Source: Marininema mesophilum (GTDB lineage: Bacteria > Bacillota > Bacilli > Thermoactinomycetales > DSM-45169). From it: DNA of 64,000 nt. The notes beneath the pieces are model-generated. The model was not told the DNA's origin. It was given only the letters and a program-made list of their open reading frames with translations, and made no database searches. Of this stretch, positions 31,847-40,621 are shown one piece after another. A program made the position numbers and the translations under genes. Numbering within the stretch: position 1 is the stretch's first letter; each line of letters begins with the position of its first letter. Where the stretch lies: NCBI RefSeq assembly GCF_900106775.1, contig NZ_FNNQ01000005.1, positions 1 through 64,000 of the forward strand, given 5' to 3'.

Positions 31847-32503
31847 TTATAACCTCCCTAGTGAAAATCGACGTTCAGTCCAGCGCATCAGCATGGTTAG
31901 TGGATAAGAAATGGCAAAATAAATCACGAGTAACCATCCGAAAATCTCTAAGGTATACTGCGCATCATTGGTTCGCATCGCCAATGCTTCAAAGGTCATC
32001 TCTGGGATGGTAACCAAGGATACTAAAGCGGTTCCCTTTAACAATTCGATCAACAGATTGCCGAAGGAAGGGATCATCGTACGAAATGCCTGGGGGAGGA
32101 TGATATAGCGCATCCGTTGAAGTGACGTCATATTTAGTGAAATCCCAGCCTCATGTTGTCCTTGGGGCACTGAAAGGATAGCACTGCGTACCACCTCGGA
32201 ACCATACGCACCATAATTGAACCCAAGGGCTAAGAGTCCTACCATCCCTGACTCTAGGCGAATCCCCATAAAGGGAAGTACATAAAACAACCAAAATAGT
32301 TGAACTAATAGGGACGTTCCCCGAAAAAATTCAACGATGAATCCTGACACTCCACGGACAGCAGTAAAACGGGACAAACGACCAAACCCCCCCAGAAAAG
32401 AAAGCAGAAATGCTAAAGCCGCTCCCAACAGGGTGAGTTGTATCGTAGGAACTGCTCCTGAAAGTAGATTTTTCAATATTTCAAGATGGATCTCGATCCC
32501 AAT
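31847..32503 (-). CDS. ehuC: Ectoine/hydroxyectoine ABC transporter permease EhuC
   Basis: 218 aa if it starts at the ATT at 32501-32503, which lies 5 bases after GGAGAGG; the nearest canonical start is a TTG at 32474-32476 with no SD. Five helices and the EAA loop SEVVRSAILSVPQGQHEAGI are present. The extra N-terminal residues (GIEIHLEILKNLL) look like normal HisM-family sequence. Position between ehuB and ehuD gives the name. Confidence 0.85.
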   Translation of the reverse strand: MGIEIHLEILKNLLSGAVPTIQLTLLGAALAFLLSFLGGFGRLSRFTAVRGVSGFIVEFFRGTSLLVQLFWLFYVLPFMGIRLESGMVGLLALGFNYGAYGSEVVRSAILSVPQGQHEAGISLNMTSLQRMRYIILPQAFRTMIPSFGNLLIELLKGTALVSLVTIPEMTFEALAMRTNDAQYTLEIFGWLLVIYFAISYPLTMLMRWTERRFSLGRL

Positions 32504-32527
32504 CCCATCCTCTCCACGGGTATATTG

Positions 32528-33412
32528 TTATTTCGGTTGAGGTTGCTTACAAATCTCTGTTGCCTTTTCGTCCCCTGGTAGATCTGCTTTGGTAAATCCA
32601 AAGGGGTGAATCGTCTCATACAGCTCATTGGATTTTTTCAGTTCAGCAAGACCTTTGTTATAGATTTTCACAAAATCTTTATCCTCTGGGCGGAATGCGG
32701 CAGCACCAATCCCCCGCACTTCTTTCCCATCGATGATCGGTTGCTTGAAATCCTTTACCACGGAGACATTTTTCGCATTGGCTGACTTAAGTATGGCAAG
32801 CAATGAAGGGCCAGTCATCGTCACTCCATCAACACGTCCAGAATCCAGAAGAGATACTGCCGTAGGTTGATCTGGCACAATCGTAATCTGACTCTTCTTC
32901 ACGCCTACATCTTTCATATAGGACTCCTCAATCGCTCCTTTCATTACTGCGATTGTGGAATCTGGTTTTTTCGCTATATCTTCATAGCTGTGTATGTTTT
33001 TGGGATTCCCTTTCTGTACTGCCAACCCTTCTCCAATGTTGTATTCTGGATTTGCAAACGTTACTTGCTTACAACGTTCAGGCGTAATATACATCCCTGC
33101 TGTAATCACATCAAAGCGACCTGCTTTCAAACCAGGAATCAGGGAGCCAAAGTCAGCTAGCACAGGCTTAATGTTGGTAATACCCTGTTTCTTAAAAATT
33201 TTCTTCGCAATCTCCACCGCTTCTCCTGTCACCTTGCCATTTTCCTGATAGGCATAGGGTTTTTCATTGGCAAATCCAATGACCACACTCTTCTTATCCT
33301 TCGCCTGCTGAAGAGCCGATTCACCTGATGAGAAAAACTGAAGTCTCCCACAACCTGTTACAAGGAAAATAAGTGCTACCAATGAAAAAGCCACTTTCTT
33401 AAACTTTAAAAT
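32528..33412 (-). CDS. ehuB: Ectoine/hydroxyectoine-binding lipoprotein EhuB
   Basis: 294 aa from an ATT at 33410-33412 placed 9 bases after AAAGGAGG; a GTG at 33394 has no SD and would remove the lysine-rich n-region. A lipobox LVTGC anchors the protein to the membrane. The mature part is a type 3 solute-binding domain (VVIGFANEKPYAY, FDVITAGMYITPERCKQVTF, GAIEESYMKD, GIGAAAFRPEDKDF) like EhuB of Sinorhizobium. It hands ectoine to EhuCD/EhuA. Divergent from ectA with a 470-base regulatory region between them. Confidence 0.88.
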   Translation of the reverse strand: MLKFKKVAFSLVALIFLVTGCGRLQFFSSGESALQQAKDKKSVVIGFANEKPYAYQENGKVTGEAVEIAKKIFKKQGITNIKPVLADFGSLIPGLKAGRFDVITAGMYITPERCKQVTFANPEYNIGEGLAVQKGNPKNIHSYEDIAKKPDSTIAVMKGAIEESYMKDVGVKKSQITIVPDQPTAVSLLDSGRVDGVTMTGPSLLAILKSANAKNVSVVKDFKQPIIDGKEVRGIGAAAFRPEDKDFVKIYNKGLAELKKSNELYETIHPFGFTKADLPGDEKATEICKQPQPK

Positions 33413-33880
33413 GAACTTTCGCCTCCTTTAAAATGATTCAATTTTCGATAGTAATCATTGGATTTTTTTATTTTATCATATGCCTCCCCCCATACCTAGA
33501 TAATACCTGAAATAAACTTGAAAAAATCCCCTATCCTTTCTTTTCTTTCACAAAAACCCTAGAATGAAACCTATTTTCCCCTATAAAATATAGACTAATG
33601 AAAAGGAGCCCTTGTCCTTCCATCAATCAATATTAAGGGAAATAGAAGATTATACTGGGTATTATACCCTGAATTCTCCTTTTGTCTGATTATGATCAGA
33701 TTCGTATCTATCCACAGAATATGTTCGAATATCAGCCCTAAGTTGTTCAGATCCAGTCTTGTCATGTTTAAGAGTATCCTGAGCCGGTACAGTACTTTCG
33801 ACGGATGTCTTCATTCACGTTACGATAAAAGACGTATAGTTTTGTTGATATTTTTATTATATAAGGACGGTGATCTAGCC
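33413..33880. promoter_or_regulatory. Divergent ehuB/ectA regulatory region with two palindromes
   Basis: GGGTAT-T-ATACCC at 33657-33669 and TCTGAT-TATG-ATCAGA at 33685-33700 are close together, about 250 bases from the ehuB start and 180 bases from ectA. They are candidate operators. No other gene is visible here. Confidence 0.4.
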
Positions 33881-34477
33881 ATCAACGATCGACGGGGTCC
33901 ATCTCCAATAAAAACAGATGATTCACTGAGATCGAAAGCTACAGTCAAAAAATATCGTCACCCAGGTAATCAAGCAGTCACCTTTCGTAAACCAACCGAA
34001 GAAGACGGAACAGCAATCTGGCAATTGATCAAAGAAACTGGTGTATTAGATTTAAACTCCAGCTACAGCTATCTCATGTTGTGTAAGTATTTTGCTGACA
34101 CCTGTGTCATAGCAGAAGAACAGGGGGATCGCGGCGTCGTTGGTTTTGTATCGGCTTTTATACAACCAGAGTCTCCAGATGTGATCTTCGTATGGCAAGT
34201 AGCTGTCGATCACTCCCAGCGTGGGAAAGGACTTGCCAAATCTCTTCTAAGGGACCTTCTCGCCCGGGATGCGTGTGCGAATGTACGCTATTTGGAAGCG
34301 ACCATCTCCCCTTCTAATAACGCATCGCAATCTTTGTTTGAAGGATTGGCCAGAGACATTCGTACCAACTGTGATACTTCTGTCTGTTTTCCAGAAGAAT
34401 TATTTCCGGATGAGGGGCATGAATCGGAATGGACTTACCGGATCGGCCCTATTGAAACCACCGAGGAGGTTTATTGA
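33881..34477 (+). CDS. ectA: L-2,4-diaminobutyrate acetyltransferase EctA
   Basis: GNAT-fold enzyme that acetylates diaminobutyrate at the gamma-amino group, the second step of ectoine synthesis. Core motifs: VTFRKPTEEDGTAIWQLIKE, SYSYLMLCKYF, and the acetyl-CoA loop HSQRGKGLAKSLL, then EATISPSNNASQSLFEGLAR. No ATG, GTG or TTG with an SD precedes the conserved region. The best SD (GGTGATC at 33869-33875) points to an ATC at 33881 (198 aa). The alternative is TTG at 33842/33845 without an SD. The gene is followed 3 bases later by ectB. Confidence 0.9.
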   Translation: MNDRRGPSPIKTDDSLRSKATVKKYRHPGNQAVTFRKPTEEDGTAIWQLIKETGVLDLNSSYSYLMLCKYFADTCVIAEEQGDRGVVGFVSAFIQPESPDVIFVWQVAVDHSQRGKGLAKSLLRDLLARDACANVRYLEATISPSNNASQSLFEGLARDIRTNCDTSVCFPEELFPDEGHESEWTYRIGPIETTEEVY

Positions 34478-34480
34478 AAC

Positions 34481-35761
34481 TTGACTACTATCACCGAAGT
34501 GACAACAGATATGAGCACATTTGAAACCCTGGAATCGGAAGTACGGAGTTACTGCCGTAGCTTTCCAACCATTTTTGATAAAGCCCGCGGGTATAAGCTC
34601 TGGGATGTACAAGGTCGTGAATTTATCGACTTCTTCGCCGGTGCAGGGGCTTTAAATTATGGTCACAACAACCCGCGCATCAAACGAAAACTGATCGACT
34701 ATCTTACCGACGACCATGTGGTTCATAGCCTGGATATGGCCACAGTTGCAAAGGAAAATTTCTTAAAAAAATTTCAAGACGTTATCCTCGCTCCACGCGA
34801 AATGGAATATAAAGTGATGTTCCCAGGGCCAACAGGTGCCAACTCCGTAGAGAGCGCATTGAAGTTGGCTCGAAAGGTAACTGGCCGCCAAACCGTGGTT
34901 AGCTTCACCAAAGGCTTTCATGGAATGACACTGGGAGCACTCTCTGTCACAGGGAATTCATTTAAACGGCATGGCGCTGGCGTTCCTCTTCACCATGCCG
35001 TTTCCATGCCCTATGACAATTATCATGAGGATGTAGATTCCCTTAGCCTCCTTGAACACTATCTGGATGATGAAGGTAGTGGACTCGATATGCCTGCTGC
35101 CATCATCCTAGAGACATTGCAAGGGGAAGGTGGCATTAATGTAGCCAGTAATCATTGGCTTCAAAGGGTAGAAGCAATCTGTCGTCAGAGGGACATCCTA
35201 TTGATTGTCGACGACGTACAGGTGGGATGCGGTCGCACAGGACCCTTCTTCAGCTTTGAAGAAGCGGGCATCCAACCAGATATTATCTGTCTCTCCAAAT
35301 CCATTGGGGGGTATGGTCTTCCCTTCGCCCTCACATTGATTAAGCCCAAACTGGATCAATGGGCTCCTGGTGAGCATAATGGTACTTTCCGTGGTCATAA
35401 CTTGGCTTTTGTCGCTTCCACAGAAGCTTTATCCTACTGGGAAACCGATGAACTCACCTGTGAAACTCTTCGTAAAGGAGAGATCATCCAACGCTCGTTA
35501 TCCTCGATGACAGCCAAGCACCCTGACACCGAACCGGAAGTACGGGGACGTGGATTGATGCAAGGAATTGCATTTGGACGCAAAGGTTTCGCAGAAAAGG
35601 TATGTGCCATCGCCTTTGAACGAGGCTTGATTATGGAAACCTCAGGTTCTGACAGTGAAGTAATCAAGGTGATGCCACCTCTCATCATTGATGATGAAGG
35701 TCTTAATAAAGGACTCGCCATCTTAGATGAATCGATCCAAATAGCAAAAGAAACCCGCTAA
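34481..35761 (+). CDS. ectB: Diaminobutyrate-2-oxoglutarate aminotransferase EctB
   Basis: 426 aa class III PLP aminotransferase. It makes L-2,4-diaminobutyrate from aspartate semialdehyde and glutamate. Seen: the N-terminal EctB signature ESEVRSYCRSFPTIFDKARG, FFAGAGALNYGHNNP, PGPTGANSVESALKLARKVT, VDDVQVGCGRTG (Asp) and the PLP lysine Lys273 in SKSIGGYGLP. The TTG start has GGAGG 11 bases upstream, overlapping the ectA end. Full length. Confidence 0.96.
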   Translation: MTTITEVTTDMSTFETLESEVRSYCRSFPTIFDKARGYKLWDVQGREFIDFFAGAGALNYGHNNPRIKRKLIDYLTDDHVVHSLDMATVAKENFLKKFQDVILAPREMEYKVMFPGPTGANSVESALKLARKVTGRQTVVSFTKGFHGMTLGALSVTGNSFKRHGAGVPLHHAVSMPYDNYHEDVDSLSLLEHYLDDEGSGLDMPAAIILETLQGEGGINVASNHWLQRVEAICRQRDILLIVDDVQVGCGRTGPFFSFEEAGIQPDIICLSKSIGGYGLPFALTLIKPKLDQWAPGEHNGTFRGHNLAFVASTEALSYWETDELTCETLRKGEIIQRSLSSMTAKHPDTEPEVRGRGLMQGIAFGRKGFAEKVCAIAFERGLIMETSGSDSEVIKVMPPLIIDDEGLNKGLAILDESIQIAKETR

Positions 35762-35794
35762 AAAATAATGTAACGAAGAAAGGATGAACACATC

Positions 35795-36178
35795 ATGATC
35801 GTCAAACATCTAGCAGACCTGATCGGAACAGAAAACGTAGTCAAGGGGGAAACCTGGGAAAGCCGTCGCTTTCTCCTGAAGAAGGATAATGTCGGATTCT
35901 CGATGCATGAAACGATTATTAAAGCGGGTACCACCACAAACATGTGGTATAAGAACCATATCGAGGCAGTCTATTGCGTCCAAGGTGAAGGAGAAATCGA
36001 AACCCTTGATGATGAAACGGTATATCCCATCAAGGATGGTACGATTTACACGTTAAATGGCCATGAGCGTCATCAATTGCGCGCAAAGACTGAGCTACGT
36101 CTCATTTGTGTCTTTAATCCGCCTTGTACAGGGCGTGAAACTCATGACGAAGATGGTGCATACCCTCTACTCGACTAA
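35795..36178 (+). CDS. ectC: Ectoine synthase EctC
   Basis: 127 aa cupin that cyclises N-gamma-acetyl-diaminobutyrate to ectoine. The EctC sequence is highly recognisable: SMHETIIKAGTTTNMWYKNH, EAVYCVQGEGEIE, GTIYTLNGHERHQLRA, CVFNPPCTGRETHDEDGAYP. Iron-binding residues of the cupin (Glu in IEAVYC, Tyr, His in ERHQL) are present. SD AAGAAAGGA precedes the ATG. Last gene of ectABC; no ectD (hydroxylase) follows. Confidence 0.97.
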   Translation: MIVKHLADLIGTENVVKGETWESRRFLLKKDNVGFSMHETIIKAGTTTNMWYKNHIEAVYCVQGEGEIETLDDETVYPIKDGTIYTLNGHERHQLRAKTELRLICVFNPPCTGRETHDEDGAYPLLD

Positions 36179-36325
36179 GGAAGGTATTCATTGGAGATAT
36201 ACAGACCATTCAAATGAATGATCAAGCAAATTTTCAATATGGAACTACTAAGAACAAGAAGTGCTCTGGCAACATTTCACTCTTTTCCATGGCCACATCT
36301 GCTATAGCACGTTAAGCTTGCAAGC

Positions 36326-36359
36326 AAAACCGCACCTAAAAATTAAGGTGCGGTTTTTT
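36326..36359 (+). terminator. Terminator of ectABC
   Basis: AAAACCGCACCT pairs with AGGTGCGGTTTTTT. The 145 bases between ectC and here hold only a doubtful 33-codon frame. Confidence 0.85.
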
Positions 36360-36427
36360 GCAAGCTTTGTTCTATCTCATACGTCTTAACTATTATGAAC
36401 ACTTCCATAGGAAAGAGGTGAAAATAC

Positions 36428-36505
36428 TTGCATCGCATCCCCCTCGTGCTTCCCGTTATTGGCTATATCATGCTGATCGCTGGGATTATCTTCACCTTTT
36501 ATTAA
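36428..36505 (+). CDS. 25-aa single-span membrane peptide
   Basis: A TTG at 36428 has AGAGGTGA 6 bases upstream. The product is HRIPLVLPVIGYIMLIAGII followed by FTFY, that is one hydrophobic helix with a short basic N-terminus. Very small membrane peptides of this kind are common in sporulating Bacillota. No family can be named. The clean SD is the main support. Confidence 0.4.
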   Translation: MHRIPLVLPVIGYIMLIAGIIFTFY

Positions 36506-36547
36506 GAAGGGACAAAAAACCGACCACTAGTGTACGGTCGGTGATGA

Positions 36548-37123
36548 TCATGGCGCCACTTTAGGGAGACTGAGTCTTCCCTTTATCCGTTCATAAAGGG
36601 GAATAAACACCAAAGCAGTTAAAACACCCTTTACCAGGTTAAAAGGACCGATACCATAAAGTACTAACGATGATTTTCCATGTCCCTGTATCGGCATATT
36701 CAGCAGAATCGTGTAAGCAGGTAGGATGACCCAGTAGTTGGCCACACTCATGATCACAGCCATCAGAAGAGAGGCTGCTGTAAAACCAACGATCAACCCT
36801 TTGATCCCTTGGATTCTCCTTGTAATGAGAACCGTTGTAACCACAAAGATACTTCCTGCTAGAAAGTTAGCCATTTGACCAATAGGAATCCCTGTCTCAC
36901 TACCGCTAAACAAATAGTGCAACAGATTTTTGAGAAATTCCACCAGTATTCCTGTCAGAGGACCAAACACCAACCCCGCCGCTAAGGCAGGTAATTCGCT
37001 AAAGTCTACTTTTAAAAAGGGAGGGAACATCGGTAGCGGAAAATTTAAATACTGCATGAGAAACGCAATGCCAGCCAAAATAGAAACGGTGGTTAACTTC
37101 ATTGTTGAACCTTGTTTCGTCAT
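36548..37123 (-). CDS. ribU: Riboflavin transporter RibU (ECF S component)
   Basis: 191 aa from the ATG at 37121-37123 (AAGGAGTG 6 bases upstream); the longer frame runs through the terminator and riboswitch and is not real. Six membrane helices with ILAGIAFLMQYLNFPLPMFP, LKVDFSELPALAAGLVFGP and the Gly/Asn-rich ANYWVILPAY loop typical of RibU. It binds riboflavin and works with EcfAA'T, encoded elsewhere. An FMN riboswitch precedes it. Confidence 0.92.
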   Translation of the reverse strand: MTKQGSTMKLTTVSILAGIAFLMQYLNFPLPMFPPFLKVDFSELPALAAGLVFGPLTGILVEFLKNLLHYLFSGSETGIPIGQMANFLAGSIFVVTTVLITRRIQGIKGLIVGFTAASLLMAVIMSVANYWVILPAYTILLNMPIQGHGKSSLVLYGIGPFNLVKGVLTALVFIPLYERIKGRLSLPKVAP

Positions 37124-37171
37124 CAGAGAACACTCCTTTGTCCTTATGTGTTCTGATGACGCCGTACAGCG

Positions 37172-37216
37172 AAAAACCCGAAAAAAGGCAAAGATGCCTT
37201 CCTTCGGGTTTTTTCT
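37172..37216 (-). terminator. Riboswitch-controlled terminator upstream of ribU
   Basis: AAAACCCGAAGGAAGGC pairs with GCCTTTTTTCGGGTTTT on the minus strand, between the FMN aptamer and ribU. FMN binding would favour this terminator. Confidence 0.8.
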
Positions 37217-37286
37217 AATTGGACACTTGCAAATAAAGGTCAGCCTTTGTACACAGACCCCTTGCATCCACACGCGTACGTGTCAT

Positions 37287-37412
37287 CCTTCTCCCATCCA
37301 GACTATACTGTCGGTCCCAGAGTTTCACCAGGTCAACCGCATAAGCGGGTCACGGACTGAGGTAATCAAGGTACCATCACCGCCGGTCGGGAATTACACC
37401 CTGCCCCGAAGG
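37287..37412 (-). ncRNA. FMN riboswitch (RFN element)
   Basis: On the minus strand the conserved RFN blocks are in order: TTCGGGGCAGGGTG, AATTCCCGACCGGCGGT, AGTCCGTGACCC, GGTTGACCTGGTGAAACTC, GGGACCGACAGTATAGTCTG and GGATGGGAGAAGG. Located directly upstream of ribU. Confidence 0.97.
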
Positions 37413-37483
37413 ATTGAAAACATTATTCATTTAAATCCATTGTACTGGGCAATCAACCGTTTGGCAAGATAATGATTGACCGT

Positions 37484-39313
37484 TCATTCATTTTTCTTCT
37501 TTTCTGCTGTGGTCTTTTTTGCTTTTTTCTTCGCCCCTTCTTTTTCCAAACGTTCTATGCCTTCCATTACTTGACGAAAAACCAATTGACCTCGCATCTC
37601 CTTAGGATCTCGAGAGGAACGTACCACCACCGATACGGACCAACGGGGGCGATCATAGGGAGCATAGCCAATCATCCATTTATTATAGTGATCTCCTTTT
37701 ACACCGATCTGAGCTGTACCTGTTTTCCCTGCTAAGGGTATCAAGGCTGTTTTCATCGATTGGGCCGTCCCCTCCGTCACAACCTTACGCATCATCTCCC
37801 GAACCTCTGCAAGGGCACGTGTCCCAATCGGTTTTTTTATCTTCAATACATGATCCGGAAACGTGTATTTTAATGATCCATCATATCTTTGAATTTCTTT
37901 TACAATACGCGGATTGGGGGTACGTCCCTGATGAAAGAGGGACGTTACCATATTAACTGCTTGCAGTGGAGTAACACGAACATCCCGTTGACCAATTCCC
38001 GTTTGGGCAATAGCTCCTTTATCCTTACGTGATGTCCCCGTCGCAAAGATTAGCCCCTTTTCTTCCCCACGAAGTTGATGAAATCCCTTTTCTTGAAACA
38101 ATTCTCCGGTCCACATGATGGGTTGACCGAGCCCTAAACGATGAGCATAGGATTCAATCGTTTTTGCACCCACTTTTTCAGCGATTTGAGCAAAGGCAAT
38201 ATTACATGAGTTGGCATACGCCTGTGTGAGAGTTTGTTTCCCATGGGCGTGGGTGTCTGTCAATCCATAACGACCTAGGCTTCCATCACAATGAAACACA
38301 TCCGTCATCCTAGCCTTTCCAGTGTCCAAAGCGGCAAGCGTCACTACGGTCTTAAAAATTGAGCCCGGTGTGGTTTCCATCAATGCACGGTTATCCCAGG
38401 GACTTTGATTGGGGTTTGCCGTCTCTTCGTCTGGTTGACTTGCCATTGCCAGAACATCGCCACTTGCGATATCTTGAACCACCACCGACCCATCCTTCAC
38501 CTTTTGTTGCCGCAAAACCCGCTCCGCCAACTGTTGAATGTCCGCATCTAGCGTAGTAACTACTCGATAAGGGAAGATTGATCCATTTCCCCCATCCTTC
38601 ACTACCGTCGTTCCATTCAGAGGTCGACCGCGACCGTCTTTCCCAAAGAGCAAGAATTCTCCTCCACTGCCTCGCAGAAAGGGCTCAAAGGTTTCCTCCA
38701 GTCCCGTCGCCCCAACCCGCGACCGAGAATCATAAATACCCTGGCTCCATTCTTCAGGATAGCGATCTTGGATTAAAAATGGATTTCTCTCTAATCGTCC
38801 AATGATCGTGCGCGCAAGGGAGGTACCACTACGATTATCTGACCGAAGAGCATAGATGCCTGGTAGTGAAAGTTTACGAATCTTCTCTGCCTGGGATTTC
38901 GATAAAATTAAGTCATGCCCCGCTTCTGAAATTAAAGCCACCGGTCGTTGTATGGAGGTTAATTGTGTACTTAATGAGCGATAGGATATATGTAAAATAC
39001 TAGCTACTTGAGATAACTTCTTCTGATTTGCCCTCAATTGTTGATCTGTTAGTGGAAATGCGATGAGCCTCCAATCCTTGTCGTATGTTAGAAATCGGCC
39101 ATTGCGATCCACGATAGCTCCCCGACCACTATCCACTATAAAGTCCCGACTTTGTTGTTCCTGGGCGCGGGAAATCAAATCCGCCTTCTCACGAGAAAAC
39201 GAATGAACTGCAAAGACTTGAATCCAATACAAACGAAATAAAACTCCTACAAAAGCGAAAAGCAATACCACCGCCACCAAGCTACTACGCCAGTGCTTTC
39301 TGACCATACCCAT
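37484..39313 (-). CDS. Class B penicillin-binding protein (transpeptidase)
   Basis: 609 aa from the ATG at 39311-39313 (GAGGAG 5 bases upstream). One N-terminal membrane anchor (SSLVAVVLLFAFVGVLFRLY), a PBP dimerisation domain, and a transpeptidase domain with SIFK (Ser318), SCN (in YANSCNIAF) and KTGT (in LAGKTGTAQ). It cross-links peptidoglycan. The Lys/Ala-rich C-terminus is low-complexity. It resembles B. subtilis PbpI/YrrR, which is found near the yrr cluster; partial synteny supports this. Which division process it serves cannot be said. Confidence 0.9.
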   Translation of the reverse strand: MGMVRKHWRSSLVAVVLLFAFVGVLFRLYWIQVFAVHSFSREKADLISRAQEQQSRDFIVDSGRGAIVDRNGRFLTYDKDWRLIAFPLTDQQLRANQKKLSQVASILHISYRSLSTQLTSIQRPVALISEAGHDLILSKSQAEKIRKLSLPGIYALRSDNRSGTSLARTIIGRLERNPFLIQDRYPEEWSQGIYDSRSRVGATGLEETFEPFLRGSGGEFLLFGKDGRGRPLNGTTVVKDGGNGSIFPYRVVTTLDADIQQLAERVLRQQKVKDGSVVVQDIASGDVLAMASQPDEETANPNQSPWDNRALMETTPGSIFKTVVTLAALDTGKARMTDVFHCDGSLGRYGLTDTHAHGKQTLTQAYANSCNIAFAQIAEKVGAKTIESYAHRLGLGQPIMWTGELFQEKGFHQLRGEEKGLIFATGTSRKDKGAIAQTGIGQRDVRVTPLQAVNMVTSLFHQGRTPNPRIVKEIQRYDGSLKYTFPDHVLKIKKPIGTRALAEVREMMRKVVTEGTAQSMKTALIPLAGKTGTAQIGVKGDHYNKWMIGYAPYDRPRWSVSVVVRSSRDPKEMRGQLVFRQVMEGIERLEKEGAKKKAKKTTAEKKKNE

Positions 39314-39499
39314 CGTCACTCCTCTTCTCCTATCATTCTCGTCAGGAAAAGAGGGGGATAAACCGTTCTTTTATTTTCCGTTAGAATGTGGCTCTGGGAT
39401 GATTCATCCTAGGATTATCCATGTTTTGCATTTCATTTTGATGGGAATATTAGTGTTCGATCTTATAGATCGAAATTTCTTAGACTTGAAGGTGAATTC

Positions 39500-40546
39500 A
39501 TGGTCAAGTTGAGTGTACTGGATCAATCTCCTATTCCAAAAGGAAAAACGGCTATCGAAGCCTTAGCAGATACCCGTCGATTAGCACAGGAAACCGAGAA
39601 GATGGGATACCATCGCTTCTGGGTTTCCGAGCATCATTATTCAAAAAGTTTAGCGGGATCAAGTCCAGAGATTCTGATTAGCCACTTAGCAACAATAACA
39701 AAGCGGATGCGCATTGGCTCGGGAGGCGTGATGCTTCCCCATTACAGCCCTTATAAAGTGGCAGAGAACTTCAAAGTCCTTGAGGGCCTCTATCCTAAAC
39801 GGATCGATGTAGGCTTAGGAAGAGCTCCTGGTGGCCTACCCCTATCCACACGCGCTCTACAGGAAGGAAAGCACAATAGTCGAGATCCTTATCCAGAACA
39901 GCTCGATGATCTAATTACATACCTTGATGATCGAGCAGATGAGCAACACCGTTTTCCACGGTTACTCGCAACCCCTATCGTTGAGAGCAAGCCTGAAGTA
40001 TGGTTACTTGGTTCTAGCGGTGGCAGTGCACATCTAGCCGCCCGACAAGGGGCAGGTTATGCCTTTGCTCAATTTATTAACGGTGAGGGAGGAGAAGAGG
40101 TCGTCCAATACTATCGTGATCATTTTCAGCCTTCCTCAATCAACTCAACTCCCCAAACCCTGCTGGCGATCTTTGTGATTTGTGCAGAGTCGGAGGAAGA
40201 AGCAGAGCGGCAAGCCTCAGTGTTAGACCTAACCCTTCTCCTACAGCAAAAGAGTTCGAGTGACTCCCGAGGAATCCCCACTATCGAAGATGCAGAACGT
40301 TACCCTTATTCCGAGTGGGACCGGATGGTGATCCGTCAAAATCGCCAACGGATGATCGTTGGAAACAGTGAACAGGTGAAGGAACGTATTCTTCAGTTAG
40401 GAAGGGCTTATAGCACCAATGAATTTATGCTTGTCAGCATCATCCACGATATAGAAGCTAAACTTCGCTCATATCAATTGATCGCCGCTGCCTTTCAAAA
40501 TGACCTACAACAAGAGGGAATAGAGAGCTTGACAAAAAAAGAATAA
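39500..40546 (+). CDS. LLM-class flavin-dependent oxidoreductase (luciferase-like)
   Basis: 348 aa TIM barrel of the MsnO8/YhbW type. Starts KLSVLDQSPIPKGKTAIEAL with FWVSEHHYSKSLAGSSPEI and MRIGSGGVMLPHYSPYKVAE, GLGRAPGG, all family landmarks of FMNH2-dependent monooxygenases. The substrate is unknown. ATG start with AAGGTGA. Single gene with terminator. Confidence 0.9.
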   Translation: MVKLSVLDQSPIPKGKTAIEALADTRRLAQETEKMGYHRFWVSEHHYSKSLAGSSPEILISHLATITKRMRIGSGGVMLPHYSPYKVAENFKVLEGLYPKRIDVGLGRAPGGLPLSTRALQEGKHNSRDPYPEQLDDLITYLDDRADEQHRFPRLLATPIVESKPEVWLLGSSGGSAHLAARQGAGYAFAQFINGEGGEEVVQYYRDHFQPSSINSTPQTLLAIFVICAESEEEAERQASVLDLTLLLQQKSSSDSRGIPTIEDAERYPYSEWDRMVIRQNRQRMIVGNSEQVKERILQLGRAYSTNEFMLVSIIHDIEAKLRSYQLIAAAFQNDLQQEGIESLTKKE

Positions 40547-40554
40547 TGTTATTA

Positions 40555-40594
40555 AACAACCTGAGCCCGGTAGACTACCGGGTTCAGGTTGTTT
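40555..40594. terminator. Terminator shared by LLM gene and mltG copy
   Basis: AACAACCTGA(G)CCCGGTA pairs with TACCGGG(T)TCAGGTTGTT. Confidence 0.85.
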
Positions 40595-40621
40595 ATAAGA
40601 CGCACTATCGAATGGTCGAAA

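Noticed and set aside
33692..33880. N-terminal extension of EctA from 33692
   Set aside because: The extra 63 residues are not EctA-like, lack an SD, and run through the promoter region.
36212..36316. 33-codon frame after ectC (MNDQANFQYG...)
   Set aside because: No SD in front of the ATG and no hydrophobic or conserved pattern; probably chance.
36548..37273. Longer reading of ribU starting at 37273
   Set aside because: It would translate through the riboswitch terminator; the ATG at 37121-37123 has a good SD and gives normal RibU length.
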